Virus record (IMG/VR): IMGVR_UViG_3300042691_002463
Coordinates: 1-27,389 of that record
DNA: 27,389 nt
Strand: one strand, 5' to 3'
Origin: a virus
The position numbers and the translations under genes are program-made. The notes beneath the pieces were generated by a model. That model worked only from the letters and a program-made list of their open reading frames with translations. It was not told the origin of the DNA and did not search any database. Every line of letters begins with the position of its first letter. Position 1 is the first letter of the stretch. Shown here in pieces: positions 19,904 to 27,379 of this stretch.

Positions 19904-20872
19904 ATGTTTTCAACAAAGAATCTAGTGCATGATGTAAAAGATGTACCAATCACATTCATCTTTGAACACTTTTGCAAACTAAAAGAACAGCTCACCGGTC
20001 AGGATGTAAAGATTAAATCCTTATTTAATCCAACTGAGCGTACACCTAGTATGTGTATATACTTGGATGCTAAGACCGGCATATATAAATTCAAAGACTT
20101 TTCTACAGGGAAGACGGGATCTGCTATGGATATGGTGAAAGAACTCTTAGGAGTTCCGTTTCATAAGGCAGCTCATGTTGTAATAGAAAAGTATAATGAC
20201 TTTGTACTACATAACAATGGTGGTTATGATATACAAAAGTTTCAAAGGGCTAGTAAATATAAAGTGACTAGTTACAATATGAGAAACTGGAGTACCCAAG
20301 ATCAATATTTCTGGACCCAGTTCAACATAGGATCTAAACTACTTGAGGCTCATATTGTAAGACCACTAGCGAGTTACTGCATGACCAAGGATGATAATGA
20401 ACTCTGTATTAGAGGACTCTATCTCTACGGTTATTTCAAAGAAGATGGTAGCTTATATAAAATCTATCAGCCCAAAACCTTAGACAAAAAGTTTATAAAG
20501 ACAGCTGATTATGTACAAGGATGGGAGCAGATGCAAGGACACAACAATCTTGTAATTACATCTAGTCTTAAAGATGTTATGTCTATTAAGTCTCTAAAGC
20601 TTAACATAGATGTCATAGCTCCTGATAGTGAGAACACCATGCTGAAAGAAACTATTATAGAAGAGCTAGATCAAAAGTATAAAAATATAATTTTGCTTTT
20701 TGACAATGATGATGCAGGTATAAAGTCCATGCAAACCTATAAAGAAAAGTATCCTTTTGTTAAGCTGGCCGTTCTACCTATGAGTAAAGATGTATCAGAC
20801 AGTATAAAAGATTATGGAGCTAAAGAAGTTCGTAATAGATTAGTTCCTATCTTAGATAAAAAATTAGTATAA
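19904..20872 (+). CDS. DnaG-like primase with TOPRIM, lacking zinc cysteines
   Basis: 322 aa. Residues ~42-78 (FNPTERTPSMCIYLD, YKFKDFSTGKTGSAMDMV) align in pattern with the DnaG CHC2 zinc domain, but the zinc-binding Cys/His are missing. The TOPRIM part is NLVITSSLKDVMSI (215-228) then LLFDNDDAGI (264-273). The usual TOPRIM glutamate position has Ser, a variant I recall in phage primases (ITKSLKD). It would make RNA primers for PolB. The start ATG at 19904 follows a terminator and AT-rich leader, so a promoter probably lies just upstream. Confidence 0.87.
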   Translation: MFSTKNLVHDVKDVPITFIFEHFCKLKEQLTGQDVKIKSLFNPTERTPSMCIYLDAKTGIYKFKDFSTGKTGSAMDMVKELLGVPFHKAAHVVIEKYNDFVLHNNGGYDIQKFQRASKYKVTSYNMRNWSTQDQYFWTQFNIGSKLLEAHIVRPLASYCMTKDDNELCIRGLYLYGYFKEDGSLYKIYQPKTLDKKFIKTADYVQGWEQMQGHNNLVITSSLKDVMSIKSLKLNIDVIAPDSENTMLKETIIEELDQKYKNIILLFDNDDAGIKSMQTYKEKYPFVKLAVLPMSKDVSDSIKDYGAKEVRNRLVPILDKKLV

Positions 20873-20874
20873 AG

Positions 20875-21282
20875 ATGTGTGCCGCTAAGAAAACAATATC
20901 CAAAAAACCAAAAACTCCAAAGACAAGGAACGCTGGTACTATGACAGAATCAGCGTTCTGGAGTTTCATAAGGAGTGCTTTAAGACAGAAGTCTAGATGG
21001 TGGAAGCCTATAGCTGAAGCCAAACATCGTGCTAAAAGAAAGTATGTAGGACCACAACAAGGTAGAGGTAAACAAAAGTGGGAGTATCAGTGTGCAGGTT
21101 GTTTAGATTGGTTTCCTGATAAGGAGGTTAATGTAGACCATAGAATACCAGCCGGTACTTTAAGATGTGCTAATGACCTTCCAGGTTTTGTAGAGAGACT
21201 CTTCTGTGAGGTGGATAATCTACAAGTGTTATGCACCACATGTCACGATAAAAAAACAGCAAATGAAAAGTCCAAAAAGTAA
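20875..21282 (+). CDS. HNH-domain protein of a conserved phage type, 135 aa
   Basis: A Lys-rich start (MCAAKKTISKKPKTPK) is followed by FWSFIRSALRQKSRWWKPIA, then CAGC, VDHRIPAGTL, VDNLQVLCTTCHDKKTANE. The zinc knuckles (C..C, C..CH) and the VDH...N...H triad of the HNH nuclease are all present. I recognise the same layout (RSxLRxxSRxWxP) in many phage genomes (memory). Unlike the homing HNH at 2942, this one sits neatly in the operon, 2 nt after the primase, so a housekeeping nicking or recombination role is more likely than homing (inference). Confidence 0.85.
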   Translation: MCAAKKTISKKPKTPKTRNAGTMTESAFWSFIRSALRQKSRWWKPIAEAKHRAKRKYVGPQQGRGKQKWEYQCAGCLDWFPDKEVNVDHRIPAGTLRCANDLPGFVERLFCEVDNLQVLCTTCHDKKTANEKSKK

Positions 21283-21451
21283 AGAGGACCTTATAGAAAC
21301 AGTAATAGAACAAATTAAAATAGATGTTCACTGTGGTGAATATGAAGCTATAGAAGAACTACTTAGCTTTCTATCTAATGTAAATTTGATAGAATACTTA
21401 CCAGAAGAAGACTGGAAACAATTTAAACATTTAAGAAATGATGACAGATAA
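21263..21451 (+). CDS. Small hypothetical protein, 62 aa
   Basis: ATG 21263 gives MKSPKSKEDLIETVIEQIKI, then DVHCGEYEAIEELLSFLSNV. The frame is open back to 21206, but that part would read the end of the HNH gene out of frame. Helical and acidic throughout, no motif. The opening is familiar from small phage proteins (memory). It overlaps the HNH gene by 20 nt and the next gene by 14 nt, consistent with an operon. Function unknown. Confidence 0.7.
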   Translation: MKSPKSKEDLIETVIEQIKIDVHCGEYEAIEELLSFLSNVNLIEYLPEEDWKQFKHLRNDDR

Positions 21452-21758
21452 AATATGGTTACAGGTGGTATATTCCTACCTTAAACATCAGATTGATCCT
21501 CAAAAAAGTATACCATTAGACTATCTATCTTCACTGAATGTAGAAGATCTAGATGCAGTTACTGAAGATATGTTTGAGGATACAAGTTATACAAAAGAAG
21601 ATGTTGAGCATATGCTTGAAGAATTAAGTCTAATAATACATAAACAAGAAGATGAAGAGATTAGAACAGAGAATGCTTTAACTAATTTAATTAAAAGTTT
21701 TCCTAATGATGGAGAACTAGGAAAAGAAATAAGAAGAAGATATGGCAGAACTACATAA
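21438..21758 (+). CDS. Small acidic hypothetical protein, 106 aa
   Basis: Helical and acidic (DLDAVTEDMFEDTSYTKEDV, HMLEELSLIIHKQEDEE), starting MMTDKIWLQVVYSYLKHQID; a second ATG is at residue 2. There are no Cys, membrane segments or catalytic motifs. It overlaps both neighbours (14 nt upstream, 17 nt downstream). Probably a DNA-mimic-like or regulatory small protein given the acidity, but that is speculation and the function is unknown. Confidence 0.65.
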   Translation: MMTDKIWLQVVYSYLKHQIDPQKSIPLDYLSSLNVEDLDAVTEDMFEDTSYTKEDVEHMLEELSLIIHKQEDEEIRTENALTNLIKSFPNDGELGKEIRRRYGRTT

Positions 21759-21951
21759 CACCGTGATGGGGAAGAGACTTATAGAACACACTCTTCCTGA
21801 AATAGCTAGACAGCTTGAACGTATAGCAGATGCTTTAGAAGGTAAAGATAAAACACCAGAACAGATTAGATCAGCTTATGTATCCCACTTAACAAGTGGA
21901 CAACCAGATTCTGAAATCATAAAACAACTTAGAGACATATGGGTGAAGTAA
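21742..21951 (+). CDS. Small helical hypothetical protein, 69 aa
   Basis: MAELHNTVMGKRLIEHTLPE, then IARQLERIADALEGKDK. The pattern IARQLERIADAL is an amphipathic helix common in small phage proteins. ATG at residue 9 (21766) is an alternative start giving MGKRLIEH. The remainder is a soluble helical tail. It overlaps the previous gene by 17 nt and the 50-aa gene by 13 nt. Function unknown. Confidence 0.65.
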   Translation: MAELHNTVMGKRLIEHTLPEIARQLERIADALEGKDKTPEQIRSAYVSHLTSGQPDSEIIKQLRDIWVK

Positions 21952-22091
21952 CAAACACAAAAGATTTGATTGATCCAATCAATCTACAAAAGCTTATAGA
22001 ATTCCTTGAGTATGAGGAAGCCCTCACTAAAGACAAAGAAACCGCAGTAAGAATTAGAAAACTATTAACAGAATTAGGAGTATGGAACTAG
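21939..22091 (+). CDS. Small hypothetical protein, 50 aa
   Basis: ATG at 21939 opens MGEVTNTKDLIDPINLQKLI, then EFLEYEEALTKDKETA, ending LTELGVWN with TAG at 22089-22091. It fills the 130-nt gap between two genes, overlapping the upstream one by 13 nt and the nuclease gene by 10 nt, exactly like its neighbours. The sequence is helical and charged with no motif. The operon-style overlap argues that this short frame is real. Confidence 0.65.
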   Translation: MGEVTNTKDLIDPINLQKLIEFLEYEEALTKDKETAVRIRKLLTELGVWN

Positions 22092-23110
22092 AAGATTTAA
22101 TGAATGAGTCTATAGAGAAACTAGAAGGAAACTTTTATAGTAAGAAGTTTTATTTTAGCTACAGCAGTTTGAATAAATTAATATGGAACCCAGCTGTGTT
22201 TCACCAGTTATATATACTAGGATTAAAAGAAGAGAAGCAAGATGCACATCTAGTACAAGGTAAAGTTATTCATGCTCTTCTCCTAGAGCCAGAAAACTTT
22301 CAAGATAACTTCATAGTTAGCCCAGGCAATCTTCCTACCGGTAATCCAAAGATTGTTATAGATAGGGTGTTTGCTCACCACATAGAACTATCTAGAAACG
22401 GTGATGAAAGAACAATGCTTCCTGAATTTATGGATGCTATTCTAGATATTATGAAGGACATGAATTACCATCAGAGTTTAAAGACAGACCAGCAAAGACT
22501 GGACAAGATTCTTACGCCGGAGTCAGAAAACTATTGGAACTTTCTTAAAGCTAAAGGAAATAAAACTTTATTAGATCAAGAGACCTATGACTTCTGTTAT
22601 AATGCTGTAGAGCTTATAAAAACAAATAAAGAACTATGCAGTTTATTAGCTTGTGATATAAATGATTTTGATAATAAACAAGTATACAATGAACTACCCT
22701 TGATGTTAGATCTTCCTAATAGAATATTTGGTTTGAAGGGTATTGTTGATAACTTAGTTATAGATCATGACCAGAAAATTTTGTATATTAATGATGTAAA
22801 GACCACCTCAAAAGATCTAAAAGATTTCCCTGAAACGGTTGAGTTCTATTCTTATTGGATGCAAGCTGTAATCTATTGTACACTTGTTAGTTTACATTTT
22901 GCTAACCTTATGTCTGTAGGATATAAGGTTAAGTTTCACTTTGTAGTGATTGATAGAATGTTCCAGACATATGCTTTCCCTGTACAAGAAAGCACTTTGA
23001 ATGAATGGGCTGATAGGTTGGTAAGACAGTTAGATAGAGCAGAATGGCACTATACAAATAAAAGCTATGACCTTCCATATGAATTTGCAACCGGTTCTAT
23101 AACTCTATAA
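22082..23110 (+). CDS. PD-(D/E)XK nuclease (RecB/exonuclease-like)
   Basis: 342 aa. The N-terminal YSSLNKLIWNP and GKVIHALLLEPENF (60-73, His64) are the RecB-family opening. The active site is LNRIF-type strand then GLKGIVDNLV (217-226, Asp223) and YINDVKTTS (235-243, Asp238 and Lys240), followed by QAVIYC (261-266, Gln-x-x-x-Tyr motif). This is the phage exonuclease pattern (PDDEXK_1, DUF3799 type) that partners a single-strand annealing protein. With the Sak4-like NTPase and SSB it could form a recombination set. It starts inside the previous gene's last codons. Confidence 0.88.
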   Translation: MELEDLMNESIEKLEGNFYSKKFYFSYSSLNKLIWNPAVFHQLYILGLKEEKQDAHLVQGKVIHALLLEPENFQDNFIVSPGNLPTGNPKIVIDRVFAHHIELSRNGDERTMLPEFMDAILDIMKDMNYHQSLKTDQQRLDKILTPESENYWNFLKAKGNKTLLDQETYDFCYNAVELIKTNKELCSLLACDINDFDNKQVYNELPLMLDLPNRIFGLKGIVDNLVIDHDQKILYINDVKTTSKDLKDFPETVEFYSYWMQAVIYCTLVSLHFANLMSVGYKVKFHFVVIDRMFQTYAFPVQESTLNEWADRLVRQLDRAEWHYTNKSYDLPYEFATGSITL

Positions 23111-23120
23111 AACATTTATT

Positions 23121-23681
23121 ATGCTAAAGAATATATATAAAAAATACTTTCAAAAGTCTAAGTCATTTTTATATCCTGCTCTTGGCATAAAAAAGAATAG
23201 CCAGTTCTCACCGGTCAACACCTATATATCTATTGATAAACATATAGGGCCTGAAGAATGTAAGCTTATCTGTAAATTTAAAAACAATACTACAGAAAAG
23301 TTTAAAGCCTTTGAAAAGGATATGCTTATAGAAAATCCTTTATTTATATGTAAGGTGGAAGAAGGTGACCACACTCTGTATATATTTGATTATCAGATAT
23401 ATACAGAGGACTGGTTTAGTTTTATTTTAGGTAAGTACTCCAGACTTTCTAATACTATCAAGAAAGCTATTAAAGAGTACTATGGAGAAACCTCAGCAGA
23501 ATACGAATTCATTAAGACTTATCTTTATCCGGAAGAGCACTTTGAAGAATACGCTGAGATTCTAGATATAGATGTTAAAGAGTTAGAAAGTTTAGGAGAG
23601 CTTTGTAATCCATATGATGAGAACAAAGAAACTTTAAAAATATCTAACAAAGAATTTCCGTGTTTAGAAAATTCAATTTAA
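23121..23681 (+). CDS. Hypothetical phage protein, 186 aa
   Basis: It opens MLKNIYKKYFQKSKSFLYPA, then LGIKKNSQFSPVNTYISID, a beginning I recall from unknown-function proteins of Bacteroidota phages. A mixed alpha/beta body (CKLICKFKNNTTEKFKAFE, DHTLYIFDYQIYTEDWFSFI) is followed by an acidic helical C-terminus (EEHFEEYAEILDIDVKELES). No catalytic motif, zinc site or membrane segment is seen. It lies 10 nt after the nuclease gene and 20 nt before the next gene within the replication module. Confidence 0.72.
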   Translation: MLKNIYKKYFQKSKSFLYPALGIKKNSQFSPVNTYISIDKHIGPEECKLICKFKNNTTEKFKAFEKDMLIENPLFICKVEEGDHTLYIFDYQIYTEDWFSFILGKYSRLSNTIKKAIKEYYGETSAEYEFIKTYLYPEEHFEEYAEILDIDVKELESLGELCNPYDENKETLKISNKEFPCLENSI

Positions 23682-23701
23682 CTTTACAAAAAACCAACAC
23701 A

Positions 23702-24121
23702 ATGAAAAATTCAATGAAGCTTATTACGTCTAGCTGGGGTCCAGCTAAGACTTTCAAAATGATTCCTATTACAAGAGAGTGCCCGTACAATGAATGCATC
23801 TTTGATGTAAACAGTAAGGTGCTGGCTATCATCTCTAAAGAAAGCAAAGAGTCTTTCCACATGATGCCTAAGCTTAATGAAGTGGGAGATATTGCACGTA
23901 TGAAGATTGGTAAGAAAGAAAATGGTAAAGACTATGCTGAAGAAAGAAAAGCATTGGTTACATTCTATGAATACTACATTGAGAATACAGACGAAATTGT
24001 AGACTTTATAAAAGATGTAGCTAAGAATGCAGAGTCATTTGACTTCCAACAATACATCAATTTAGAAATTCCTAAAGAAGGAATGGTTCCGCAAAACAAT
24101 ATCATTACGTCTGTAGTTTAA
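23702..24121 (+). CDS. Conserved phage protein of unknown function, 139 aa
   Basis: Start chosen at ATG 23702 (MKNSMKLITSSWGPAKTFKM); ATG at 23714 (MKLITSSW) is equally plausible, while the frame back to 23660 reads into the previous gene. The stretch ITSSWGPAKTFKMIPITREC and SFHMMPKLNEVGD are, from memory, typical of a conserved unknown family in Bacteroidota phage replication modules. The C-terminal half is helical (TFYEYYIENTDEIVDFIKDV). It precedes a terminator and the PolB gene. The role is probably linked to replication by location only. Confidence 0.78.
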   Translation: MKNSMKLITSSWGPAKTFKMIPITRECPYNECIFDVNSKVLAIISKESKESFHMMPKLNEVGDIARMKIGKKENGKDYAEERKALVTFYEYYIENTDEIVDFIKDVAKNAESFDFQQYINLEIPKEGMVPQNNIITSVV

Positions 24122-24142
24122 TTGTGATTGTGTTAGTAAATT

Positions 24143-24169
24143 AAGGGAGTGGAAACACTTCCTTTTTTT
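24143..24169 (+). terminator. Terminator upstream of the polymerase gene
   Basis: AAGGGAGTG (24143-24151), GAAA loop, CACTTCCTT (24156-24164, one G-T pair), followed by a T-run. It ends the operon before PolB. Confidence 0.85.
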
Positions 24170-24207
24170 ATCTTAAAGGGGGAACAGCTTAACTGAACAT
24201 ATAGAAC

Positions 24208-26325
24208 ATGTCAAACAACAAGACAGCCCACTGGGTTATGGATTATGAAACACTATGCAATTGTTTCATAGCAGTATTCCAACACTATAAAGATAGCTCC
24301 ATACAAAAAGTATTTGTAGTACATGAGTCACGTAATGACTTCCCAAAGTTTGTCACATTTCTTCAAAAATGTGTGACACAAAAAGAGTGGCACATATCTT
24401 TTAATGGATTGAACTTTGATGCACAGATCACCCAAAAGATCTTAGATAATTATAAAGAACTGTCTAAGCTACCGGTTGATAAACTTATAAACTGGATTTA
24501 TTCTTATGCACAGAGTGTAATAGATAAGTCTAACAAAGCAGAGTTCTTAGAGTATGCTCCCTATAAGATGAAGATTAAACAGATTGATTTGTTTAAGCTT
24601 AACCACTGGGATAATAAAGCTAAGATGTCTAGCCTGAAGTGGATACAGTATTCCATGGACTGGGAGAATGTAGAAGAGATGCCTCATCCACATTACCAAC
24701 CCGTGACAGATGCTCACACTTTACAGGAGGTTATCAACTATTGTATTAATGACGTACTATCTACCAAGGAAGTTCTTGTACACTCTAAAGAACAGATAGC
24801 ACTAAGACAGACTCTCACTAAAGAATACGGTATAGATTTGTATTCAGCTTCTGAGCCACGTATATCTAAGGAGCTCTTCCTATATTTTCTACAGCAAAGA
24901 CTTGGATGGGAAAAGGCCCACATCAAAACTTTACGCACGTCTAGAACTTATATAGTACTAGCAGATTGTATACTTCCTTACATAGAATTTAAAACTCCTG
25001 AGTTCAATAAAGTGCTGGACTATTTCCGTACCAAGGTGATTACATCTACCAAGGACGGATTTAAATACAGCATCAACTTCAAAGGAGTTAAGACAGACTA
25101 TGGTTTGGGTGGTATCCATGGTGCAATAGAGTCCGGAGTATATGAAGCTAAACCAGGCTGGACTATTATGACCAGTGATGTTACTAGCTTTTATCCCAAT
25201 CTAGCTATTAAGAATGGTTTCCATCCTGAGCATCTACCTAAGCAGGAGTTCTGTCAACTGTATGAATGGTTCTTTGAAGAGAGGAAAAAGATTCCTAAGT
25301 CTGATCCTAAGAACTATGTATACAAGATCATTCTGAATTCCACTTACGGTCTAACAGGTGATGAGAATTCATTCCTGTATGACCCAAGAATGACTATGCA
25401 GATTACTATTAATGGTCAACTACTATTATCAAAACTTGCAGAAATGTTAAGTTTGGCTATTCCAGAGTGTCAGCCTCTTATGCTAAACACAGATGGTTTA
25501 GAGATGATGATACCGGAGTCTAGAGTGGAAGACTATATGAATGTATGCAGTGAATGGGAGAAGCTTACACAGCTAGCCCTTGAGCATGATCAGTATAGTA
25601 AGATGATTATTAGGGATGTAAACAACTACATGGCCATTAGTACTAAAGGCAAGGTTAAATGTAAGGGTGCTTTTGAATGGGAAGATTTGTCTAAGAAAAA
25701 GGTAGCAACGTTCCACAAAAACAAATCGTTCCTTATTATACCTAAAGCAATACATGCATACTTTGTACATGGGACAAAGCCAGAAGACTTTCTAGATCAG
25801 AACCAAGACATCTATGACTACTGTGGTGCTGTAAAAGCTAAAGCAGGATGGCATTTTGAAACCAGAAAGCTTATCAATGATGTACCTGAAAGTTATAAGA
25901 TGATGACTATAGAAGAAAAAAGAAAACATCTTGAAGCTAATGGTTGGGAAATGTCATGGAGTGATGATAACTGGGTTAAGTCTGATGCTGTCAATAGAGA
26001 AGCTAATACAGGTTTATCTACTGAACAAGCTTTTAGTCGTACAGTTAAACAAGAAACAGTAGTTCAAAAGACAAGACTTCAGAAAATTGTAAGATATTTT
26101 ATTTCTAATACAGGAGATAAAATGGTGAAGTGTCACAATGATGGAAGAGAGATCCAGGTAGAGTCTGGAGAGTGGTTACAAACCACAATAAATAAAATAG
26201 ATGTTTCTAAACCTTTTGATAAATATGATATCAATAAGAAGTATTATTTAGAAGAAATCTATAAAGAGATAGAGGGTATACAAGCTGTAACTTTTAATAA
26301 GGCAACACAGCTTTCCCTGTTTTAA
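24208..26325 (+). CDS. Family B DNA polymerase with 3'-5' exonuclease and clamp-binding tail
   Basis: 705 aa. Exonuclease motifs: Exo I MDYET (Asp12, Glu14), Exo II FNGLNFD (Asn66, Asp71), Exo III YCIND (Tyr178, Asp182). Polymerase motifs: A SDVTSFYPN (Asp324, Tyr329), B KIILNSTYG (Lys373, Gly381), C LNTDGLE (Asp429; the usual DTD reads NTD, as in many phage PolBs). Polymerase and proofreading activities are therefore predicted intact. The last five residues are QLSLF, the bacterial beta-clamp-binding consensus. No clamp gene is in this window, so host DnaN is the likely partner. It is preceded by a terminator and a 39-nt leader. Confidence 0.95.
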   Translation: MSNNKTAHWVMDYETLCNCFIAVFQHYKDSSIQKVFVVHESRNDFPKFVTFLQKCVTQKEWHISFNGLNFDAQITQKILDNYKELSKLPVDKLINWIYSYAQSVIDKSNKAEFLEYAPYKMKIKQIDLFKLNHWDNKAKMSSLKWIQYSMDWENVEEMPHPHYQPVTDAHTLQEVINYCINDVLSTKEVLVHSKEQIALRQTLTKEYGIDLYSASEPRISKELFLYFLQQRLGWEKAHIKTLRTSRTYIVLADCILPYIEFKTPEFNKVLDYFRTKVITSTKDGFKYSINFKGVKTDYGLGGIHGAIESGVYEAKPGWTIMTSDVTSFYPNLAIKNGFHPEHLPKQEFCQLYEWFFEERKKIPKSDPKNYVYKIILNSTYGLTGDENSFLYDPRMTMQITINGQLLLSKLAEMLSLAIPECQPLMLNTDGLEMMIPESRVEDYMNVCSEWEKLTQLALEHDQYSKMIIRDVNNYMAISTKGKVKCKGAFEWEDLSKKKVATFHKNKSFLIIPKAIHAYFVHGTKPEDFLDQNQDIYDYCGAVKAKAGWHFETRKLINDVPESYKMMTIEEKRKHLEANGWEMSWSDDNWVKSDAVNREANTGLSTEQAFSRTVKQETVVQKTRLQKIVRYFISNTGDKMVKCHNDGREIQVESGEWLQTTINKIDVSKPFDKYDINKKYYLEEIYKEIEGIQAVTFNKATQLSLF

Positions 26326-26378
26326 CATTTTAAAAAGTGTAAAGTAATTAAAACAATTAACAATTAAAACCAACAACA

Positions 26379-27206
26379 ATGCCTCCTAAAGTTCCTTTTT
26401 ACACAGAGAATCAAGTAAGAAGTGTAGTCCTCCCTAATCATGGGGGACGTTACGCCGTAGTACCACACGGTGATGTTATAAATAATGTAAAGACTGAGCT
26501 GAAAGCAGCCGGCTTTAATATCAAGAATGAGTATTATAAACTCAGTAATGAAGGTAACATAGCTCAGGGTGTATATCACCTAGACTATGGTAGTGACCCA
26601 GACATGGGGATGATGTTTGCATGGTCTAATAGTTATAACAAAACTATGAGATTCAAGTGTGGCATCGGGGCCCATGTATTTGTATGTATGAATGGTGTAC
26701 TCAGAGGAGACATGGGCAGCTATGCTCGTAAGCATTCTGGTACAGCATACCATGAAGTGGTAGCTCAAATTAAATCTCAAATTCAAGGAGCTAAAGAATA
26801 TTATGATAAGCTCCTACAAGATAAAGCAATGCTTAAGAATGTCCTACTTAGTCCTAGAGACAAGGGTAGAATATTAGGTCAGCTGTTTGCTAATGATGAG
26901 ATCCTCACTCTGACACAGGTGGGTATAGTTAAACGTGAGATGGACAAACCAAGTCACAGTTATAACTGCCATACAGATTCAGCATGGGCTATGTACAATC
27001 ATATTACATTTGCTCTAAAAGAATCTCACCCTAGTACATATATGTCTGACCACGAGAAGGTACATCACTACTTTGTAGATGCTTATGGTGTATCTATTAT
27101 TCCTCAAGCAACAGATCCAGGTACACAAACTGCAGATGATGACTACTATCCAGATACTCCGGTTGCTCAGGAAGAAGAAAATGTATTTGGTGTAAACTTC
27201 TTATAA
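26379..27206 (+). CDS. DUF932-like phage protein, 275 aa
   Basis: Contains VLPNHGGRYAVVPHGDVINN, GVYHLDYGSDPDMGMMFAWS, then NSYNKTMRFKCGIGAHVFVC, MNGVLRGDMG and LTLTQVGIVKREMDKPSHSY. From memory this matches a conserved DUF932-related family in phages and plasmids with unknown biochemical role. The order, two beta-rich blocks followed by long helices (VVAQIKSQIQGAKEYYDKLL), is typical. The C-terminus is acidic (DDDYYPDTPVAQEEEN). It directly follows PolB and has its own AT-rich leader and downstream terminator, which suggests high or independent expression. Confidence 0.8.
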   Translation: MPPKVPFYTENQVRSVVLPNHGGRYAVVPHGDVINNVKTELKAAGFNIKNEYYKLSNEGNIAQGVYHLDYGSDPDMGMMFAWSNSYNKTMRFKCGIGAHVFVCMNGVLRGDMGSYARKHSGTAYHEVVAQIKSQIQGAKEYYDKLLQDKAMLKNVLLSPRDKGRILGQLFANDEILTLTQVGIVKREMDKPSHSYNCHTDSAWAMYNHITFALKESHPSTYMSDHEKVHHYFVDAYGVSIIPQATDPGTQTADDDYYPDTPVAQEEENVFGVNFL

Positions 27207-27237
27207 CTTTGTGACTTACAGTTTTTAAGGTTTAACG

Positions 27238-27266
27238 GGGGAGGTTTCTACCTCCCCTTCTTTTTT
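27238..27266 (+). terminator. Terminator after the DUF932-like gene
   Basis: GGGGAGGT (27238-27245), TTCT loop, ACCTCCCC (27250-27257), then TTCTTTTTT. A perfect 8-bp GC-rich stem with a U tract. Confidence 0.9.
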
Positions 27267-27277
27267 AAATTATTTTT

Positions 27278-27379
27278 ATGTACCAAAGAAAAAATACTAT
27301 ATTTGGATGGGTCAAACACATTTGGCTCTGTATACTTTCACTCACAAAAAACCAAGACAGATATGATAATAGGCGTTAA
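27278..27379 (+). CDS. Possible tiny protein, 33 aa
   Basis: ATG at 27278 follows a T-rich leader just after a terminator and encodes MYQRKNTIFGWVKHIWLCIL, then SLTKNQDRYDNRR, ending in TAA at 27377-27379. A central hydrophobic stretch (IFGWVKHIWLCILSL) with basic ends could be a membrane-associated peptide. It overlaps the next start by 17 nt. Short length and lack of homologues I can name keep confidence low. Confidence 0.35.
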   Translation: MYQRKNTIFGWVKHIWLCILSLTKNQDRYDNRR

